From the NCBI GenBank assembly GCA_026984915.1, contig JALSRG010000118.1:29034-93033 (forward strand): DNA of 64,000 nt, written 5' to 3'. Of the stretch, positions 34,836 through 45,372 are shown one piece after another. Position numbers and translations under genes: made by a program. The notes under the pieces were generated by a model. The model made no database searches. It had not been told where the DNA came from and was given only the letters and a program-made list of their open reading frames with translations. Every line of letters starts with the position of its first letter. Within the stretch, counting starts at the first letter, position 1. This DNA comes from Marinosulfonomonas sp. (lineage in GTDB: Bacteria > Pseudomonadota > Alphaproteobacteria > Rhodobacterales > Rhodobacteraceae).

Positions 34836-35506
34836 TGTTGTTCGCTGCCGGTTTCGGGACACGCATGGGTGACCTGACAAAAACCAGGCCAAAGCCGCTT
34901 GTCCCGGTTGGCGGGCGTCCGCTGGTCGATTACGCCCTGGATGTTGCCGCCGGGGCAGGTGTTTCGCAAATTGTGGCCAATACCCATTACCTTGCCGATC
35001 AGGTCGCGGACCACCTTGCGCCAAAAGGAGTGCTGATTGCGCATGAGGCGCCCGACGTGCTGGAAACCGGCGGCGGATTGCGGCATGCTCTTCCTCTTTT
35101 GCAAGCTGATCCGGTTTTTACCCTGAACTCTGATGCGGTCTGGCTGGGCCGGAACCCTTTGACAGCACTGGCTGGCGCATGGAACCCTGAAACCATGGAT
35201 GCGTTGTTGTTGCTGACGCCTACGGATACTGCCGTGGCACACAAGGGCACCGGTGATTTTGAGCTGAACCGGGAGGGCAGGATCAGGCGGGGGCAGACAT
35301 ATACCTATACCGGCGCCCAGATAATCCGAACAAACGGGCTGGCGGCAATTCCGGAAAAGGTGTTTTCGCTCAACCTGCTGTGGGACATGATGATTGGCAG
35401 AGGGCGCTTATACGGGCTGGTCTATAACGGCACATGGTGTGATGTCGGCACGGCTGCGGCTATAAAAACCGCAGAGAATTTGCTGTTGGAGAATCGGGAT
35501 GCTTGA
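34811..35506 (+). CDS. murU: N-acetylmuramate-1-phosphate uridylyltransferase MurU
   Basis: A 231-residue nucleotidyltransferase that makes UDP-MurNAc from MurNAc-1-phosphate in peptidoglycan recycling. The N-terminal signature FAAGFGTRMGDLTKTRPKPL with VPVGGRPLVDY is that of sugar-phosphate nucleotidyltransferases; TLNSDAVW carries the metal-binding Asp. It overlaps amgK (25 bp) and addB (8 bp). Other sugar nucleotidyltransferases share these motifs; the amgK neighbour decides. Confidence 0.9.
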   Translation: MPRTPKSLMLFAAGFGTRMGDLTKTRPKPLVPVGGRPLVDYALDVAAGAGVSQIVANTHYLADQVADHLAPKGVLIAHEAPDVLETGGGLRHALPLLQADPVFTLNSDAVWLGRNPLTALAGAWNPETMDALLLLTPTDTAVAHKGTGDFELNREGRIRRGQTYTYTGAQIIRTNGLAAIPEKVFSLNLLWDMMIGRGRLYGLVYNGTWCDVGTAAAIKTAENLLLENRDA

Positions 35507-38435
35507 CCCCGGAATATATGGTGTTGCACCCGGAATCGACTTTCCCCAAGCCGTTATTCAGGGACTGTTACAGCGCAACTCGGGGAAAAGCCCGGACAAT
35601 TTGGCGCGCATGCATGTTTTTGTCAATACGCGCAGAATGCAGCGGCGCCTGCGTGAAATCCTTGACCAGGGGCCGGCATGCCTGCTGCCGCGCATACAGG
35701 TTGTTTCCGATCTGGGGCAGGGTGTTTTCATGTCGGATATTACCGCCCCTGCGTCGCCATTACGGCGCCGGCTTGAACTGGCGCAACTTATCTCCCGGTT
35801 AATCGACTCTCAGCCGGATCTGGCGCCGCGCTCTGCCATATTTGACCTTGCCGACAGCCTTGCGGCCCTTCTGGACGAAATGCATGGCGAAGGTGTCGGG
35901 CCGGAGAAACTTTCGGAGCTGGATGTAGAGGATCAATCGGGCCACTGGCAGCGGGCACTGAAATTTCTGATGCTTATTCAACCGTTTTACCAACCTGACC
36001 AGAAAACTGCTCCCGACCCGGAGCTACGCCAGAGAATAGCCGTTGAACGGCAGATCGCGCTTTGGCGCAAATGCCCCCCCAGTCACCCGGTAATTGTCGC
36101 CGGCTCGACAGGGTCGCGCGGAACAACACGCCTGCTGATGGAGGCCGTGGCCAACCTGCCACAAGGTGCTGTCATATTGCCGGGGTTTGATTTTGAAATG
36201 CCTGAATCTGTCTGGGGTTCGCTGCGCGACAGCCCGGCCGCACAGGACCACCCGCAATACCGTTTTCAACACCTGATGAATGACCTGGAGATTGCACCTG
36301 GTTCGATCCGGCCGTGGATTGAAGACCTTGCTCCGGCGAACCGCGCCCGCAACAAGGTGGTTTCACTGGCGCTGCGCCCTGCCCCGATAACGGATGCGTG
36401 GATGCGCGAAGGCCCGGACCTTGAAAACCTGGAAACTGCAATGGCCAGCGTTTCCCTGCTGGAGGCGGCCTCTCCGCGGGCAGAAGCGACCGCGATCGCG
36501 TTCAAACTGCGCGAATGCGCCGAAACCGGCAGGGTTGCCGCGCTCATATCGCCCGACCGGCAACTGACGCGGCAGGTATCCGCAGCGCTTGACCGCTGGG
36601 GAATCGAGGCCGATGACAGTGCCGGGCTGCCTTTGGCCCTGTCACCACCCGGACGGTTCTTGCGCCATGTTTCGTCTCTGTTCGGGCAGAAACTGACGTC
36701 CGAGGCACTGTTGGTGCTGCTCAAGCACCCGCTGACAAATACCGGCAGTGGGGATCGTGGGTTACATTTGCTCTGGACGCGCGAACTGGAGTTGTTCTTG
36801 CGCCGCCATGGTCCGCCGTTTCCGACAAAACAATCTTTGCTGAAGTGGGCACGACAGAGAAACGATGACGACGGGCGCATCCCGTGGGCGACTTGGCTGG
36901 GTGATTTGTTTGCCGGGCTTGAGGGCCTGTCGCAACGCAGGCTGGGCACACATGTCGAGCACCTCATGCAACTGGCCGAAGCCCTGGCGGCAGGGCCGGC
37001 AGCAAAAGGCGCCGGGGAGCTTTGGGAAAAGCCGGCCGGGATTGAAGCCCGCAAATGCATGGACGCCTTACAAGACGAAGCGGTTTACGGCGGGGCCCTT
37101 TCGACGGGTGATTTCAATGCCCTTTTGTCCTACGTTCTGAACAAGGGCGAGGTGCGTGACCCGACGCGGCCCCATCCCGGCATCATGATCTGGGGCACAC
37201 TGGAAGCCCGCAATCAGAGCGCTGATCTGATGATCCTCGGCGGCCTGAACGAAGGGGTCTGGCCAGAAATTCCTGCGCCCGATCCATGGCTGAATCGTGA
37301 CATGCGCAAACAGGCTGGTCTGTTACTGCCCGACCGGCGCATTGGTCTTTCTGCGCATGATTTCCAGCAGGCCATTGCCGGGCAAGAGGTGCTTTTGACC
37401 CGTGCCATTCGTGACAACGAGTCGGAAACGGTGCCCTCGCGCTGGTTGAATCGATTGACGAACCTGTTGGATGGGTTGGAAAGCAACGGCGGGCGTCTTG
37501 CGTTGAAAGAAATGCGCAAGCGCGGCAATGCAATCTTGGCCGATGCAGGGAAACTGGAAGATTTCGAGCCTGTTCCTGCCGCATTTCGCCCTTCGCCCTG
37601 CCCACCCGTAGCCGCGCGACCCAAGAAACTGTCCGTGACACGGATCAAGACGCTGATCCGGGATCCTTACGCTATCTATGCGGAATATGTTCTGAAACTG
37701 CGCCCGCTTGAGCCCCTGCGACAAGAGCCGGACGCACCTTTGCGCGGGACGGTTTTACACAAAATTCTGGAACTGTTCATTGCCGGCAGGAAAGAGGAAA
37801 CCCGGACCGAAGCCAAAGCCCGTTTGATGCAGATCGCGGATCAGGTGCTGGAGGCGGAGGCGCCCTGGCCAACCGCGCGCCGTATCTGGCGCGCAAAGCT
37901 GGCCCGCGTCAGCGACAGTTTTCTTGCTGGTGAAGAAGCCCGTTCTGCCAAGGCACGCAATATCGGTCTGGAAGAATCCGGGGCATGCCGGATCGACTCG
38001 CTCGGGTTTACCCTGACCGCCAAGGCCGACAGGTTTGACCGCGCTGATGATGGGCGGGTTTTCATCTATGACTACAAAACCGGAAATCCGCCCTCTGCCA
38101 AGGAACAGAAGCATTTCGACAAGCAGTTGCTCTTGACCGCCGCCATGGTGGAAAAGGGCGGGTTTGCGCTGCTTGGCAAATCGCCTGTGGCAGAGGCGGT
38201 CTATATCGGGCTGGGCTCAAACCCCAAGGATGTACCCGCGCCGCTGGCGGATTGTGACAGCACGACTGTCTGGCAGGGCCTGGAGAAACTGATTGGCCGT
38301 TATCTGACGCCCACGCAGGGTTATACATCAAGCCGCGCCATGCAAAGCATGCGTTACGGGGCCGAATATCAGCACCTGGCGCGTTTTGGAGAGTGGGATC
38401 TGTCGGCAGAACCTGTGCCGGAGAAATTGAAATGA
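35499..38435 (+). CDS. addB: ATP-dependent helicase/nuclease subunit B (AddB)
   Basis: AddB forms with AddA the alphaproteobacterial double-strand-break end-processing enzyme that prepares ends for RecA. The 978-residue protein has an inactive UvrD-like region (about 1-660) and a C-terminal RecB-family nuclease with GTVLHKILELF, FIYDYKTGNPPS (catalytic Asp and Lys) and QLLLTAAMV. It starts within the end of murU and overlaps addA by ATGA. Confidence 0.94.
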   Translation: MLDPGIYGVAPGIDFPQAVIQGLLQRNSGKSPDNLARMHVFVNTRRMQRRLREILDQGPACLLPRIQVVSDLGQGVFMSDITAPASPLRRRLELAQLISRLIDSQPDLAPRSAIFDLADSLAALLDEMHGEGVGPEKLSELDVEDQSGHWQRALKFLMLIQPFYQPDQKTAPDPELRQRIAVERQIALWRKCPPSHPVIVAGSTGSRGTTRLLMEAVANLPQGAVILPGFDFEMPESVWGSLRDSPAAQDHPQYRFQHLMNDLEIAPGSIRPWIEDLAPANRARNKVVSLALRPAPITDAWMREGPDLENLETAMASVSLLEAASPRAEATAIAFKLRECAETGRVAALISPDRQLTRQVSAALDRWGIEADDSAGLPLALSPPGRFLRHVSSLFGQKLTSEALLVLLKHPLTNTGSGDRGLHLLWTRELELFLRRHGPPFPTKQSLLKWARQRNDDDGRIPWATWLGDLFAGLEGLSQRRLGTHVEHLMQLAEALAAGPAAKGAGELWEKPAGIEARKCMDALQDEAVYGGALSTGDFNALLSYVLNKGEVRDPTRPHPGIMIWGTLEARNQSADLMILGGLNEGVWPEIPAPDPWLNRDMRKQAGLLLPDRRIGLSAHDFQQAIAGQEVLLTRAIRDNESETVPSRWLNRLTNLLDGLESNGGRLALKEMRKRGNAILADAGKLEDFEPVPAAFRPSPCPPVAARPKKLSVTRIKTLIRDPYAIYAEYVLKLRPLEPLRQEPDAPLRGTVLHKILELFIAGRKEETRTEAKARLMQIADQVLEAEAPWPTARRIWRAKLARVSDSFLAGEEARSAKARNIGLEESGACRIDSLGFTLTAKADRFDRADDGRVFIYDYKTGNPPSAKEQKHFDKQLLLTAAMVEKGGFALLGKSPVAEAVYIGLGSNPKDVPAPLADCDSTTVWQGLEKLIGRYLTPTQGYTSSRAMQSMRYGAEYQHLARFGEWDLSAEPVPEKLK

Positions 38436-41400
38436 GCCGCAGGGACAGCGCATCAGAGCGTCAGGCGCAAGCCTCGGATCCGCGGTTCTCCGTCTGGCTG
38501 TCGGCAAATGCCGGATCCGGGAAAACCAAGGTGCTGACGGATCGCGTGGCGCGTCTATTGCTGGATGGTGTGGCGCCGCTGCATATTCTTTGCCTGACCT
38601 ATACGAAGGCCGCCGCCAGCGAGATGCAGAACCGGCTGTTTCAGCGGCTGGGGGAGTGGGCCATGATGGCCGATGACGCGCTGCGGACCGCCCTGATCGA
38701 TCTGGGTGCGGAAGGGCCGATTGACGCGGATATTCTGCGCCGTGCCCGCAGGCTGTTTGCCAAGGCAATCGAAACACCGGGCGGGTTGAAGATACAGACC
38801 ATCCATTCATTCTGCGCCTCACTGTTGCGCCGGTTTCCCTTGGAGGCAGGCGTGTCACCGCAGTTCAAGGAAATGGACGACCGTGCCGCAAAACTTCTGC
38901 GCTCGGAAGTGGTGGAGGAAATGGCCGACGGACCACAAGTGGCGCTGATCGACGGGCTGGCACGATTCTATACCGGAGAAGATCTGGACGGTTTGACCAA
39001 AGAGGTTGCCCGGCATCGTGAGGCGTTTTCCGACCGAACGGACCAGAAAACCGTCTGGTCCTGGTTCGGGCTGGCGCCGCAAACAGATGAGAACAGCGTG
39101 CTCCGGCAAGCTTTTTGTGGGGACGAGGGGGGTTTGCTGAAAGCACTTGTTCCCATGCTGCTTGCCGGCTTGACCAATGATATAAAGGCGGGGAAGAAAC
39201 TGCTGGCCATTGATCCCGATCATATCGGTTTGCCGGATCTGGAGATTCTGGAATCTGTCTTTCTGACCGGCAAGGGCGCCAAGGAACCCTTTACCGCAAA
39301 GATCAACGCCTTTCCAACAAAAGCCACCCAAAAAGACCTGGGCAGCCTGATAGAGCCCTTGAACGCATTCATGCAGAGAATCGAGGCGGCGCGACAGACA
39401 CGATTACGTCTCTATGCTGCCAGAAAAACCCTTGCACTGCATGAATTCGCCAAGGTCTTTCTGGATGCCTACGAGGTGAAAAAACAACGGCACGGCTGGC
39501 TTGATTTCGATGATCTGATCCTGCGGGCGCGGCATCTGCTGAGTGACTCGCACGTTGCCCAATGGGTTTTGTTCCGGCTGGACGGCGGCATTGACCATAT
39601 TCTGGTTGACGAGGCCCAGGATACCAGCCCGGCGCAATGGGATGTTATCCGCTATCTGGCGCAGGAGTTCACCTCGGGGCAGGGCGCACGCGCCGACATT
39701 GCCCGCACAATCTTTGTGGTCGGTGACAAAAAGCAATCAATCTATTCGTTTCAGGGGGCAGACCCGGATGGGTTTGACCGGATGGGGCAATTTTTCGGCG
39801 AACGGCTGCGTGCGGCTCGCTCTGATCTGCAAAGACAAACGCTTGAGTTTTCGTTCAGGTCGGCGGCACCCGTTCTGCAACTGGTGGACAATACCTTCAG
39901 GGCTGAGGCGCCAGAGCCTGCGGATTTTGCCACGCTGCACCGCGCCTTCAAGGCCGAACTGCCGGGCCGGGTAGATCAATGGCCATTGGTGCCAAAGGCC
40001 GAGGAAACGGAAGACCGTGAATGGTTTGATCCGGTGGACCGGATTGCTGAAAACCACCACAGCGTAAAGCTGGCGCGCCATATTGCCGAACAGATCAGCG
40101 TCATGCTTGAGAATGCCAGTATTCCGGCAGAAGCCGGCAGAACAGGCCAATACCGAATGCGCCGGGTCCGGCCGGGTGACATCCTTATTCTGGTGCAGGG
40201 ACGCCAGGCCCTGTTTTCCGAGATCATCCAGGCCTGCAAGCGCGAGGGTCTGCCCATCGCCGGGGCGGATGTGCTGAAGATTGGCGCCGAGCTGGCGGTG
40301 AAGGATCTGACAGCGCTGCTCAGCTTCATGGCAACGCCAGAAGACGATCTTTCGCTGGCAACGGCGCTGCGATCACCCCTGTTCGGGTGGCGTGAGCAGG
40401 ATTTGTTCGACCTGGCCCACAACCGGCCAAAAAGCCGGTATCTGTATGAGGCCCTACGCAAGCGGAGAGCGGATTACGCCGAAACGGTTGCGAAGCTGGA
40501 AACCTTCCGGGATGCCGCAGATTTTCTGCGCCCATTTGAGTTGCTGGAGTGCATTCTGACCCGGCATGGCGGCCGAAAGGCGCTGCTGGCCCGACTGGGT
40601 GCCGAGGCCGAGGACGGGATTGATGCACTTTTGGCCCAAGCGCAAAACTATGAAACGATGGATGTGCCAAGCCTTACCGGCTTTTTGACATGGCTCCATG
40701 CCGAAGAGGTTACCATCAAACGCAAGATTGACAGCGCCAGCGACCAGATACGCGTCATGACCGTGCATGGCGCCAAGGGGCTGGAATCTCCGATTGTCAT
40801 TCTGCCGGACACATTGAAACCCGCCCCTACGATCAGGGACGAGCTTCTTGCTGACAAGGCCGGACGTGTCTTCTGGAAAACCGGCAGTGATACCAGTCCT
40901 GAAAAGCTTGCGCAACTTCGCGAGGCGCTCAAACAGGCCCAGGTCAGAGAACGGTCCAGATTGCTTTACGTGGCGATGACACGGGCGGAAAAATGGCTGA
41001 TCGTTTGCGGGGCAGGGGATTTGCCGAAAAAAGACACGTGCTGGTATCAAACCATTGAAAAGGGCATGCGCGCGTCCGGCGCCGTAGACCACGATTTTGC
41101 CCTTGGCACCGGCCTGCGACTGGAGAGCGGCAACTGGGATAAATCGGCGGCGGAAAGCCATGATCAGGACGGCAAGGTGCCTTCGCCCTTGCCTGACTGG
41201 GCCAACAAGGACGCGGTCATACCCCCGCGGCCGGAACAAACGCTTTCGCCCTCCGGTCTGGGTGGCGCCAAGGTGCTGACCGGCGATGCCGCAGATACAG
41301 ACGAAGATACTGCCAAACGGCGCGGCCGTCAGATTCACCTTTTACTGGAACATCTGCCGGACTATCCGCCGCAGGACTGGCCGCGAATTGCGGCAAGCCT

Positions 41401-41827
41401 GCTGTCAACCGGCGCAGATGCCGCGACGCCAGATGAAGTGGAAAATCTGTTGGCCGATGTCGATCCGGTTCTGAACAATCCTGAGCTCGCCTTTCTGTTT
41501 TCCGAAAATGTGTTGGCAGAGGTACCGGTTTCCGCAACCCTGGCCGAATTGGGAAACAGGCGTATTCACGGCACCATTGACCGACTGCTGGTTGAGAAAA
41601 TGCGGGTTATGGCGGTGGATTTCAAAACAAATGCTCTGGTGCCGGATCACCCGCGCAATGTGCCGGACGGGCTATTGCGGCAAATGGGGGCCTATGGGGC
41701 CGCGCTGGCCCAGATTTTTCCCGACAGGCGGATTGATCTGGCAATTCTCTGGACACAAACCGGACAACTGATGCCGCTCTCGCACGATCTTGTGACTGCG
41801 GCATTGCAGACCACACAGCTCCCTTGA
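38432..41827 (+). CDS. addA: ATP-dependent helicase/nuclease subunit A (AddA)
   Basis: An 1131-residue UvrD/RecB helicase fused to a nuclease. Walker A is ANAGSGKT (25-32), followed by LTYTKAAASEMQNRL, DEAQDTSP, VVGDKKQSIYSFQGAD, TVHGAKGLESPIVIL and LLYVAMTRAEKWLIV. The nuclease domain at the end has GRQIHLLLEHLPD and AVDFKTNA. The ATGA overlap with addB fixes the start at 38432; an in-frame extension to 38393 is not needed. Both subunits appear intact. Confidence 0.96.
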   Translation: MSRRDSASERQAQASDPRFSVWLSANAGSGKTKVLTDRVARLLLDGVAPLHILCLTYTKAAASEMQNRLFQRLGEWAMMADDALRTALIDLGAEGPIDADILRRARRLFAKAIETPGGLKIQTIHSFCASLLRRFPLEAGVSPQFKEMDDRAAKLLRSEVVEEMADGPQVALIDGLARFYTGEDLDGLTKEVARHREAFSDRTDQKTVWSWFGLAPQTDENSVLRQAFCGDEGGLLKALVPMLLAGLTNDIKAGKKLLAIDPDHIGLPDLEILESVFLTGKGAKEPFTAKINAFPTKATQKDLGSLIEPLNAFMQRIEAARQTRLRLYAARKTLALHEFAKVFLDAYEVKKQRHGWLDFDDLILRARHLLSDSHVAQWVLFRLDGGIDHILVDEAQDTSPAQWDVIRYLAQEFTSGQGARADIARTIFVVGDKKQSIYSFQGADPDGFDRMGQFFGERLRAARSDLQRQTLEFSFRSAAPVLQLVDNTFRAEAPEPADFATLHRAFKAELPGRVDQWPLVPKAEETEDREWFDPVDRIAENHHSVKLARHIAEQISVMLENASIPAEAGRTGQYRMRRVRPGDILILVQGRQALFSEIIQACKREGLPIAGADVLKIGAELAVKDLTALLSFMATPEDDLSLATALRSPLFGWREQDLFDLAHNRPKSRYLYEALRKRRADYAETVAKLETFRDAADFLRPFELLECILTRHGGRKALLARLGAEAEDGIDALLAQAQNYETMDVPSLTGFLTWLHAEEVTIKRKIDSASDQIRVMTVHGAKGLESPIVILPDTLKPAPTIRDELLADKAGRVFWKTGSDTSPEKLAQLREALKQAQVRERSRLLYVAMTRAEKWLIVCGAGDLPKKDTCWYQTIEKGMRASGAVDHDFALGTGLRLESGNWDKSAAESHDQDGKVPSPLPDWANKDAVIPPRPEQTLSPSGLGGAKVLTGDAADTDEDTAKRRGRQIHLLLEHLPDYPPQDWPRIAASLLSTGADAATPDEVENLLADVDPVLNNPELAFLFSENVLAEVPVSATLAELGNRRIHGTIDRLLVEKMRVMAVDFKTNALVPDHPRNVPDGLLRQMGAYGAALAQIFPDRRIDLAILWTQTGQLMPLSHDLVTAALQTTQLP

Positions 41828-41889
41828 CGCTCCCGTAGGCGACGCCTAGGTTCGCTGCAACAATTGACGCCAATTGCAGGAGAATTCCA

Positions 41890-42210
41890 ATGGCAACTGT
41901 CCCGGTCACTGACCAAACCTTTGAAGCTGAAGTCTTGAAATCGGACATCCCTGTGGTTGTGGATTTCTGGGCAGAATGGTGCGGCCCCTGCAAAATGATT
42001 GGCCCGTCTCTGGAGGAAATTGCGACAGAAATGGACGGTAAGGTAAAAATTGCCAAGATGAATGTCGACGAAAACCCGAATGTGCCGGCGCAAATGGGAA
42101 TACGCGGAATTCCGGCACTGTTTCTGATCAAGGACGGGCAGGTCGTTTCCAACAAGGTTGGCGCAGCCCCAAAAGCAGCCCTGGTATCATGGATCGAAGA
42201 CTCCATTTAA
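41890..42210 (+). CDS. trxA: Thioredoxin
   Basis: The 106-residue cytosolic thioredoxin, the general disulfide reductant. The active site is CGPC (31-34) in [13 protein letters not shown], with cis-proline in [19 protein letters not shown] precedes the ATG by six bases. It has its own terminator and lies 62 bp after addA, which is the usual arrangement in Rhodobacterales. Confidence 0.98.
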   Translation: MATVPVTDQTFEAEVLKSDIPVVVDFWAEWCGPCKMIGPSLEEIATEMDGKVKIAKMNVDENPNVPAQMGIRGIPALFLIKDGQVVSNKVGAAPKAALVSWIEDSI

Positions 42211-42234
42211 GATCAACGGGAAACCGAAACAACC

Positions 42235-42257
42235 GGGGCGCTTTTTGCGCCCCTTTT
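42235..42257 (+). terminator. Intrinsic terminator after trxA
   Basis: A 7-bp perfect stem GGGGCGC/GCGCCCC with a T5 loop is followed by TTTT, 24 bp after the trxA stop. Confidence 0.85.
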
Positions 42258-42324
42258 GCTTGAAAACTTGTGCTTTCTGACGGCTGACGCCATATAGGCT
42301 GAAACAAGACAGATAGGGGACCAA

Positions 42325-42882
42325 ATGGCACAGGATCAATTTCCCGGCTGGCACGGAACGACCATTATCGGGGTGCGCAAAGGTGACGAGGTTGTCATTG
42401 CCGGAGACGGGCAGGTCAGCCTTGGTCAGACCATTATCAAAGGAACCGCACGCAAGGTACGGCGTCTTTCGCCGGGCGGATATGATGTTGTTGCCGGCTT
42501 TGCCGGATCAACGGCTGATGCCTTTACCCTGCTTGAACGACTTGAGGCAAAGCTTGAGGCCACGCCAGGCAAGTTGGCGCGGGCCAGTGTCGAACTGGCC
42601 AAAGACTGGCGTACGGACAAGTACCTGCAAAAGCTTGAGGCCATGCTGATCGTGACTGACGGCAGCGAACTGCTGGTCATTACCGGCGCGGGTGATGTGC
42701 TGGAACCCGAACACAATATTGCGGCCATTGGTTCTGGTGGAAACTTCGCGCTGGCGGCAGCCCGCGGGCTGTACGACAGCAAGTTGAACGCCGAGAAGAT
42801 CGCCCGGCAATCCATGCAGATTGCAGCGGATATCTGCGTTTATACAAATGGCAATCTGACGGTAGAGAAAATCAGGAAATGA
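42325..42882 (+). CDS. hslV: ATP-dependent protease subunit HslV
   Basis: The proteolytic chamber of the HslUV protease. The 185-residue proenzyme carries a short alphaproteobacterial propeptide; the catalytic threonine is Thr12 in [13 protein letters not shown], exposed by cleavage after Gly11. [15 protein letters not shown] and [14 protein letters not shown] follow. It is upstream of hslU with a 4-bp overlap. Confidence 0.97.
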   Translation: MAQDQFPGWHGTTIIGVRKGDEVVIAGDGQVSLGQTIIKGTARKVRRLSPGGYDVVAGFAGSTADAFTLLERLEAKLEATPGKLARASVELAKDWRTDKYLQKLEAMLIVTDGSELLVITGAGDVLEPEHNIAAIGSGGNFALAAARGLYDSKLNAEKIARQSMQIAADICVYTNGNLTVEKIRK

Positions 42883-44186
42883 CCAATCTGACCCCCCGCG
42901 AAATCGTATCCGAACTCGACCGTTTCATTATTGGCCAGAAAGACGCCAAACGCGCTGTGGCCGTTGCCATGCGCAACCGCTGGCGGCGCAAGCAATTGTC
43001 CGATGATCTGCGGGATGAAGTTTACCCGAAAAACATCCTGATGATTGGCCCAACCGGCGTGGGGAAAACCGAGATCAGCCGTCGCCTGGCGAAACTCGCC
43101 CATGCGCCGTTTCTGAAGGTGGAAGCCACAAAGTTTACCGAAGTGGGCTATGTGGGGCGGGATGTAGAGCAAATTATCCGTGATCTGGTTGACAGCGCCA
43201 TTGCCATGACGCGCGAACATATGCGCGAAGAGGTCAAGGCAAGTGCATGCGCGGCTGCGGAAGAACGTGTGATCGAGGCGATTGCCGGAACCGATGCGCG
43301 TGAATCTACCCGGGAAATGTTTCGCAAGAAGCTGAAATCCGGAGAGCTGGACGACACGATGATCGAGCTGGACGTGGCTGATAATTCAAACCCGATGTCA
43401 ATGTTCGACATTCCGGGACAGCCGGGGCAAAGCATGGGGATGATGAACCTGGGCGATATTTTCGGCAAGGCCATGGGCGGGCGCACCACTCGGCGGCGGA
43501 TGACCGTGGCAGACAGCTATGATGTGCTGATCGAAGAAGAGGCGGACAAGTTGCTGGATGATGAAACCGTCACCCGCGCTGCCCTGGTCGCCGTTCAGGA
43601 AAACGGTATCGTCTTTCTGGATGAAATCGACAAGGTTTGTGCGCGGTCTGATGCGCGGGGTGCGGATGTCAGCCGCGAAGGTGTGCAGCGCGATCTGCTG
43701 CCGCTGATCGAGGGTACGACGGTTTCCACAAAATACGGCCCGGTCAAAACGGACCATATTCTGTTTATTGCTTCTGGCGCATTTCACATTGCCAAACCGT
43801 CTGATCTGTTGCCGGAACTGCAAGGCCGTTTGCCTATCCGGGTCGAGTTGCGCGCCCTGACCGAAGAGGATTTTATCCGTATTCTGACAGAAACCGACAA
43901 CGCGCTGACCTTGCAATATACCGCACTTCTGGCAACCGAAGACGTCGAGGTCGAGTTCACCGAAGACGGTATCAAGGAAATTGCCCGCATTGCCGCAGAG
44001 GTTAACCAATCGGTCGAAAACATCGGGGCGCGGCGACTGTACACGATCATCGAGCGGGTGTTCGAGGACCTGTCCTTTGTTGCGCCAGATCAGTCCGGCA
44101 GCAAGGTAAAGATTGATGCCGACTATGTTCTGGCACATCTGGGTGAACTGGCGAAATCCGCCGATCTCAGCCGCTACGTGCTCTAG
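42879..44186 (+). CDS. hslU: HslU ATPase of the HslUV protease
   Basis: The AAA+ unfoldase that feeds HslV. The 435-residue protein opens [20 protein letters not shown], has Walker A GPTGVGKT (57-64), the pore motif region [10 protein letters not shown], Walker B FLDEIDKV and the typical C-terminus DLSRYVL that docks into HslV. The start overlaps hslV by ATGA. Confidence 0.97.
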   Translation: MTNLTPREIVSELDRFIIGQKDAKRAVAVAMRNRWRRKQLSDDLRDEVYPKNILMIGPTGVGKTEISRRLAKLAHAPFLKVEATKFTEVGYVGRDVEQIIRDLVDSAIAMTREHMREEVKASACAAAEERVIEAIAGTDARESTREMFRKKLKSGELDDTMIELDVADNSNPMSMFDIPGQPGQSMGMMNLGDIFGKAMGGRTTRRRMTVADSYDVLIEEEADKLLDDETVTRAALVAVQENGIVFLDEIDKVCARSDARGADVSREGVQRDLLPLIEGTTVSTKYGPVKTDHILFIASGAFHIAKPSDLLPELQGRLPIRVELRALTEEDFIRILTETDNALTLQYTALLATEDVEVEFTEDGIKEIARIAAEVNQSVENIGARRLYTIIERVFEDLSFVAPDQSGSKVKIDADYVLAHLGELAKSADLSRYVL

Positions 44187-44240
44187 CCCACCGGGCGATT
44201 ACAGGTTATCAGTGGCAGATTGGTAGCCTTTGGGGTAATC

Positions 44241-45350
44241 GTGATATTTTATGCGCGTATCTTTGCCGCCGTTCTTGTTTCGCTGATTGCGGCCTGCACA
44301 CCGCGTGGCGAGATCACCCTTGCCCCGCAGGCGGCAGATGTCGGGCGGCTCCATTCCATCTTTGTCAGCACGACACGGGCACTGGATGCGGCAGGCCGGT
44401 TCGACAGCCGGCGCAGCCCTGATCCGGTTTATGGCCGCTTTACGATTTCAGTGCCGCCAGACCACAAACCGGGCCGGATAGAATGGCCACACGGGAAGCC
44501 TGATCCGGCCCATGATTTCCTGACGGTTGATCGCAGCCTTTTTGCCTCGGAAAAGGGATTTACCCGCGCGCTTGCCGGGGCCATCCGATCAGAACCTGCG
44601 GATAATCGTGAGGTTATCATTTTTGTTCACGGTTACAACAATACCTTTGCCGAAGGGCTGTACCGAATGGCGCAACTGGCGGATGATTTTGATCTTCCGG
44701 GGATCGCTGTACATTATTCCTGGCCCAGCGCCGGCAGCCCGGTCGGCTATGGCTATGACCGGGACAGCATGCTGTTTGCCCGCGACGGGCTGGAAGATCT
44801 GTTGACGGCGGTTGAAAAGGCCGGCGCCAAACGCATTCTTCTTGTCGGGCATTCTCTGGGGGCGTTGCTTGTCATGGAAACCCTGCGCCAGACCGCGCTT
44901 GAGGGTCGGCAGGATATTCGCCGGCACCTGCGCGGTGTTGTTCTCATATCGCCGGATATAGACATAGATATTTTCAAACAGCAGGCGCGCCGGATCGGCA
45001 AGCTGCCACAGCCGTTTCTGATCTTCAGTTCCCGCAGGGACCGGGCCTTGCGGTTGTCAGCCGCCCTGACGGGTCAGAAAGAGCGGCTCGGCTCTGTCTC
45101 TGACGTAAGTGCGCTTGCAGAACTGCGTGTTACCCTGTTTGACGTCAGTGAGTTCAGCGAAGGTCTGTCCGGGCATTTCATTCCTGCAACATCGCCTGCG
45201 CTGATCAAGATACTTGCCAATGTACGTCGGCTCGATTCCGCGCTGCAAACCGGCCGGCCGGCCAGACCAGGACTGGTTCCCGGCACCATTCTGACGGTAC
45301 AGAATGCAACACAGATCATTCTCTCGCCTGTGATCGGCATGGCACCCTGA
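44241..45350 (+). CDS. Alpha/beta-hydrolase lipoprotein (DUF900)
   Basis: A 369-residue hydrolase with a lipoprotein signal (FAAVLVSLIAACT, lipobox LIAAC). The alpha/beta-hydrolase core of the DUF900 family contains VIIFVHGYNNTFAEG (oxyanion region) and nucleophile elbow LLVGHSLGALLVMETL, and the final His is in SGHFIPA. The substrate is unknown. The GTG at 44241 is chosen because it gives a compact signal; a TTG at 44220 is possible. Confidence 0.82.
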   Translation: MIFYARIFAAVLVSLIAACTPRGEITLAPQAADVGRLHSIFVSTTRALDAAGRFDSRRSPDPVYGRFTISVPPDHKPGRIEWPHGKPDPAHDFLTVDRSLFASEKGFTRALAGAIRSEPADNREVIIFVHGYNNTFAEGLYRMAQLADDFDLPGIAVHYSWPSAGSPVGYGYDRDSMLFARDGLEDLLTAVEKAGAKRILLVGHSLGALLVMETLRQTALEGRQDIRRHLRGVVLISPDIDIDIFKQQARRIGKLPQPFLIFSSRRDRALRLSAALTGQKERLGSVSDVSALAELRVTLFDVSEFSEGLSGHFIPATSPALIKILANVRRLDSALQTGRPARPGLVPGTILTVQNATQIILSPVIGMAP

Positions 45351-45372
45351 ACGGTGGGGTGCTTTTCGCAGG

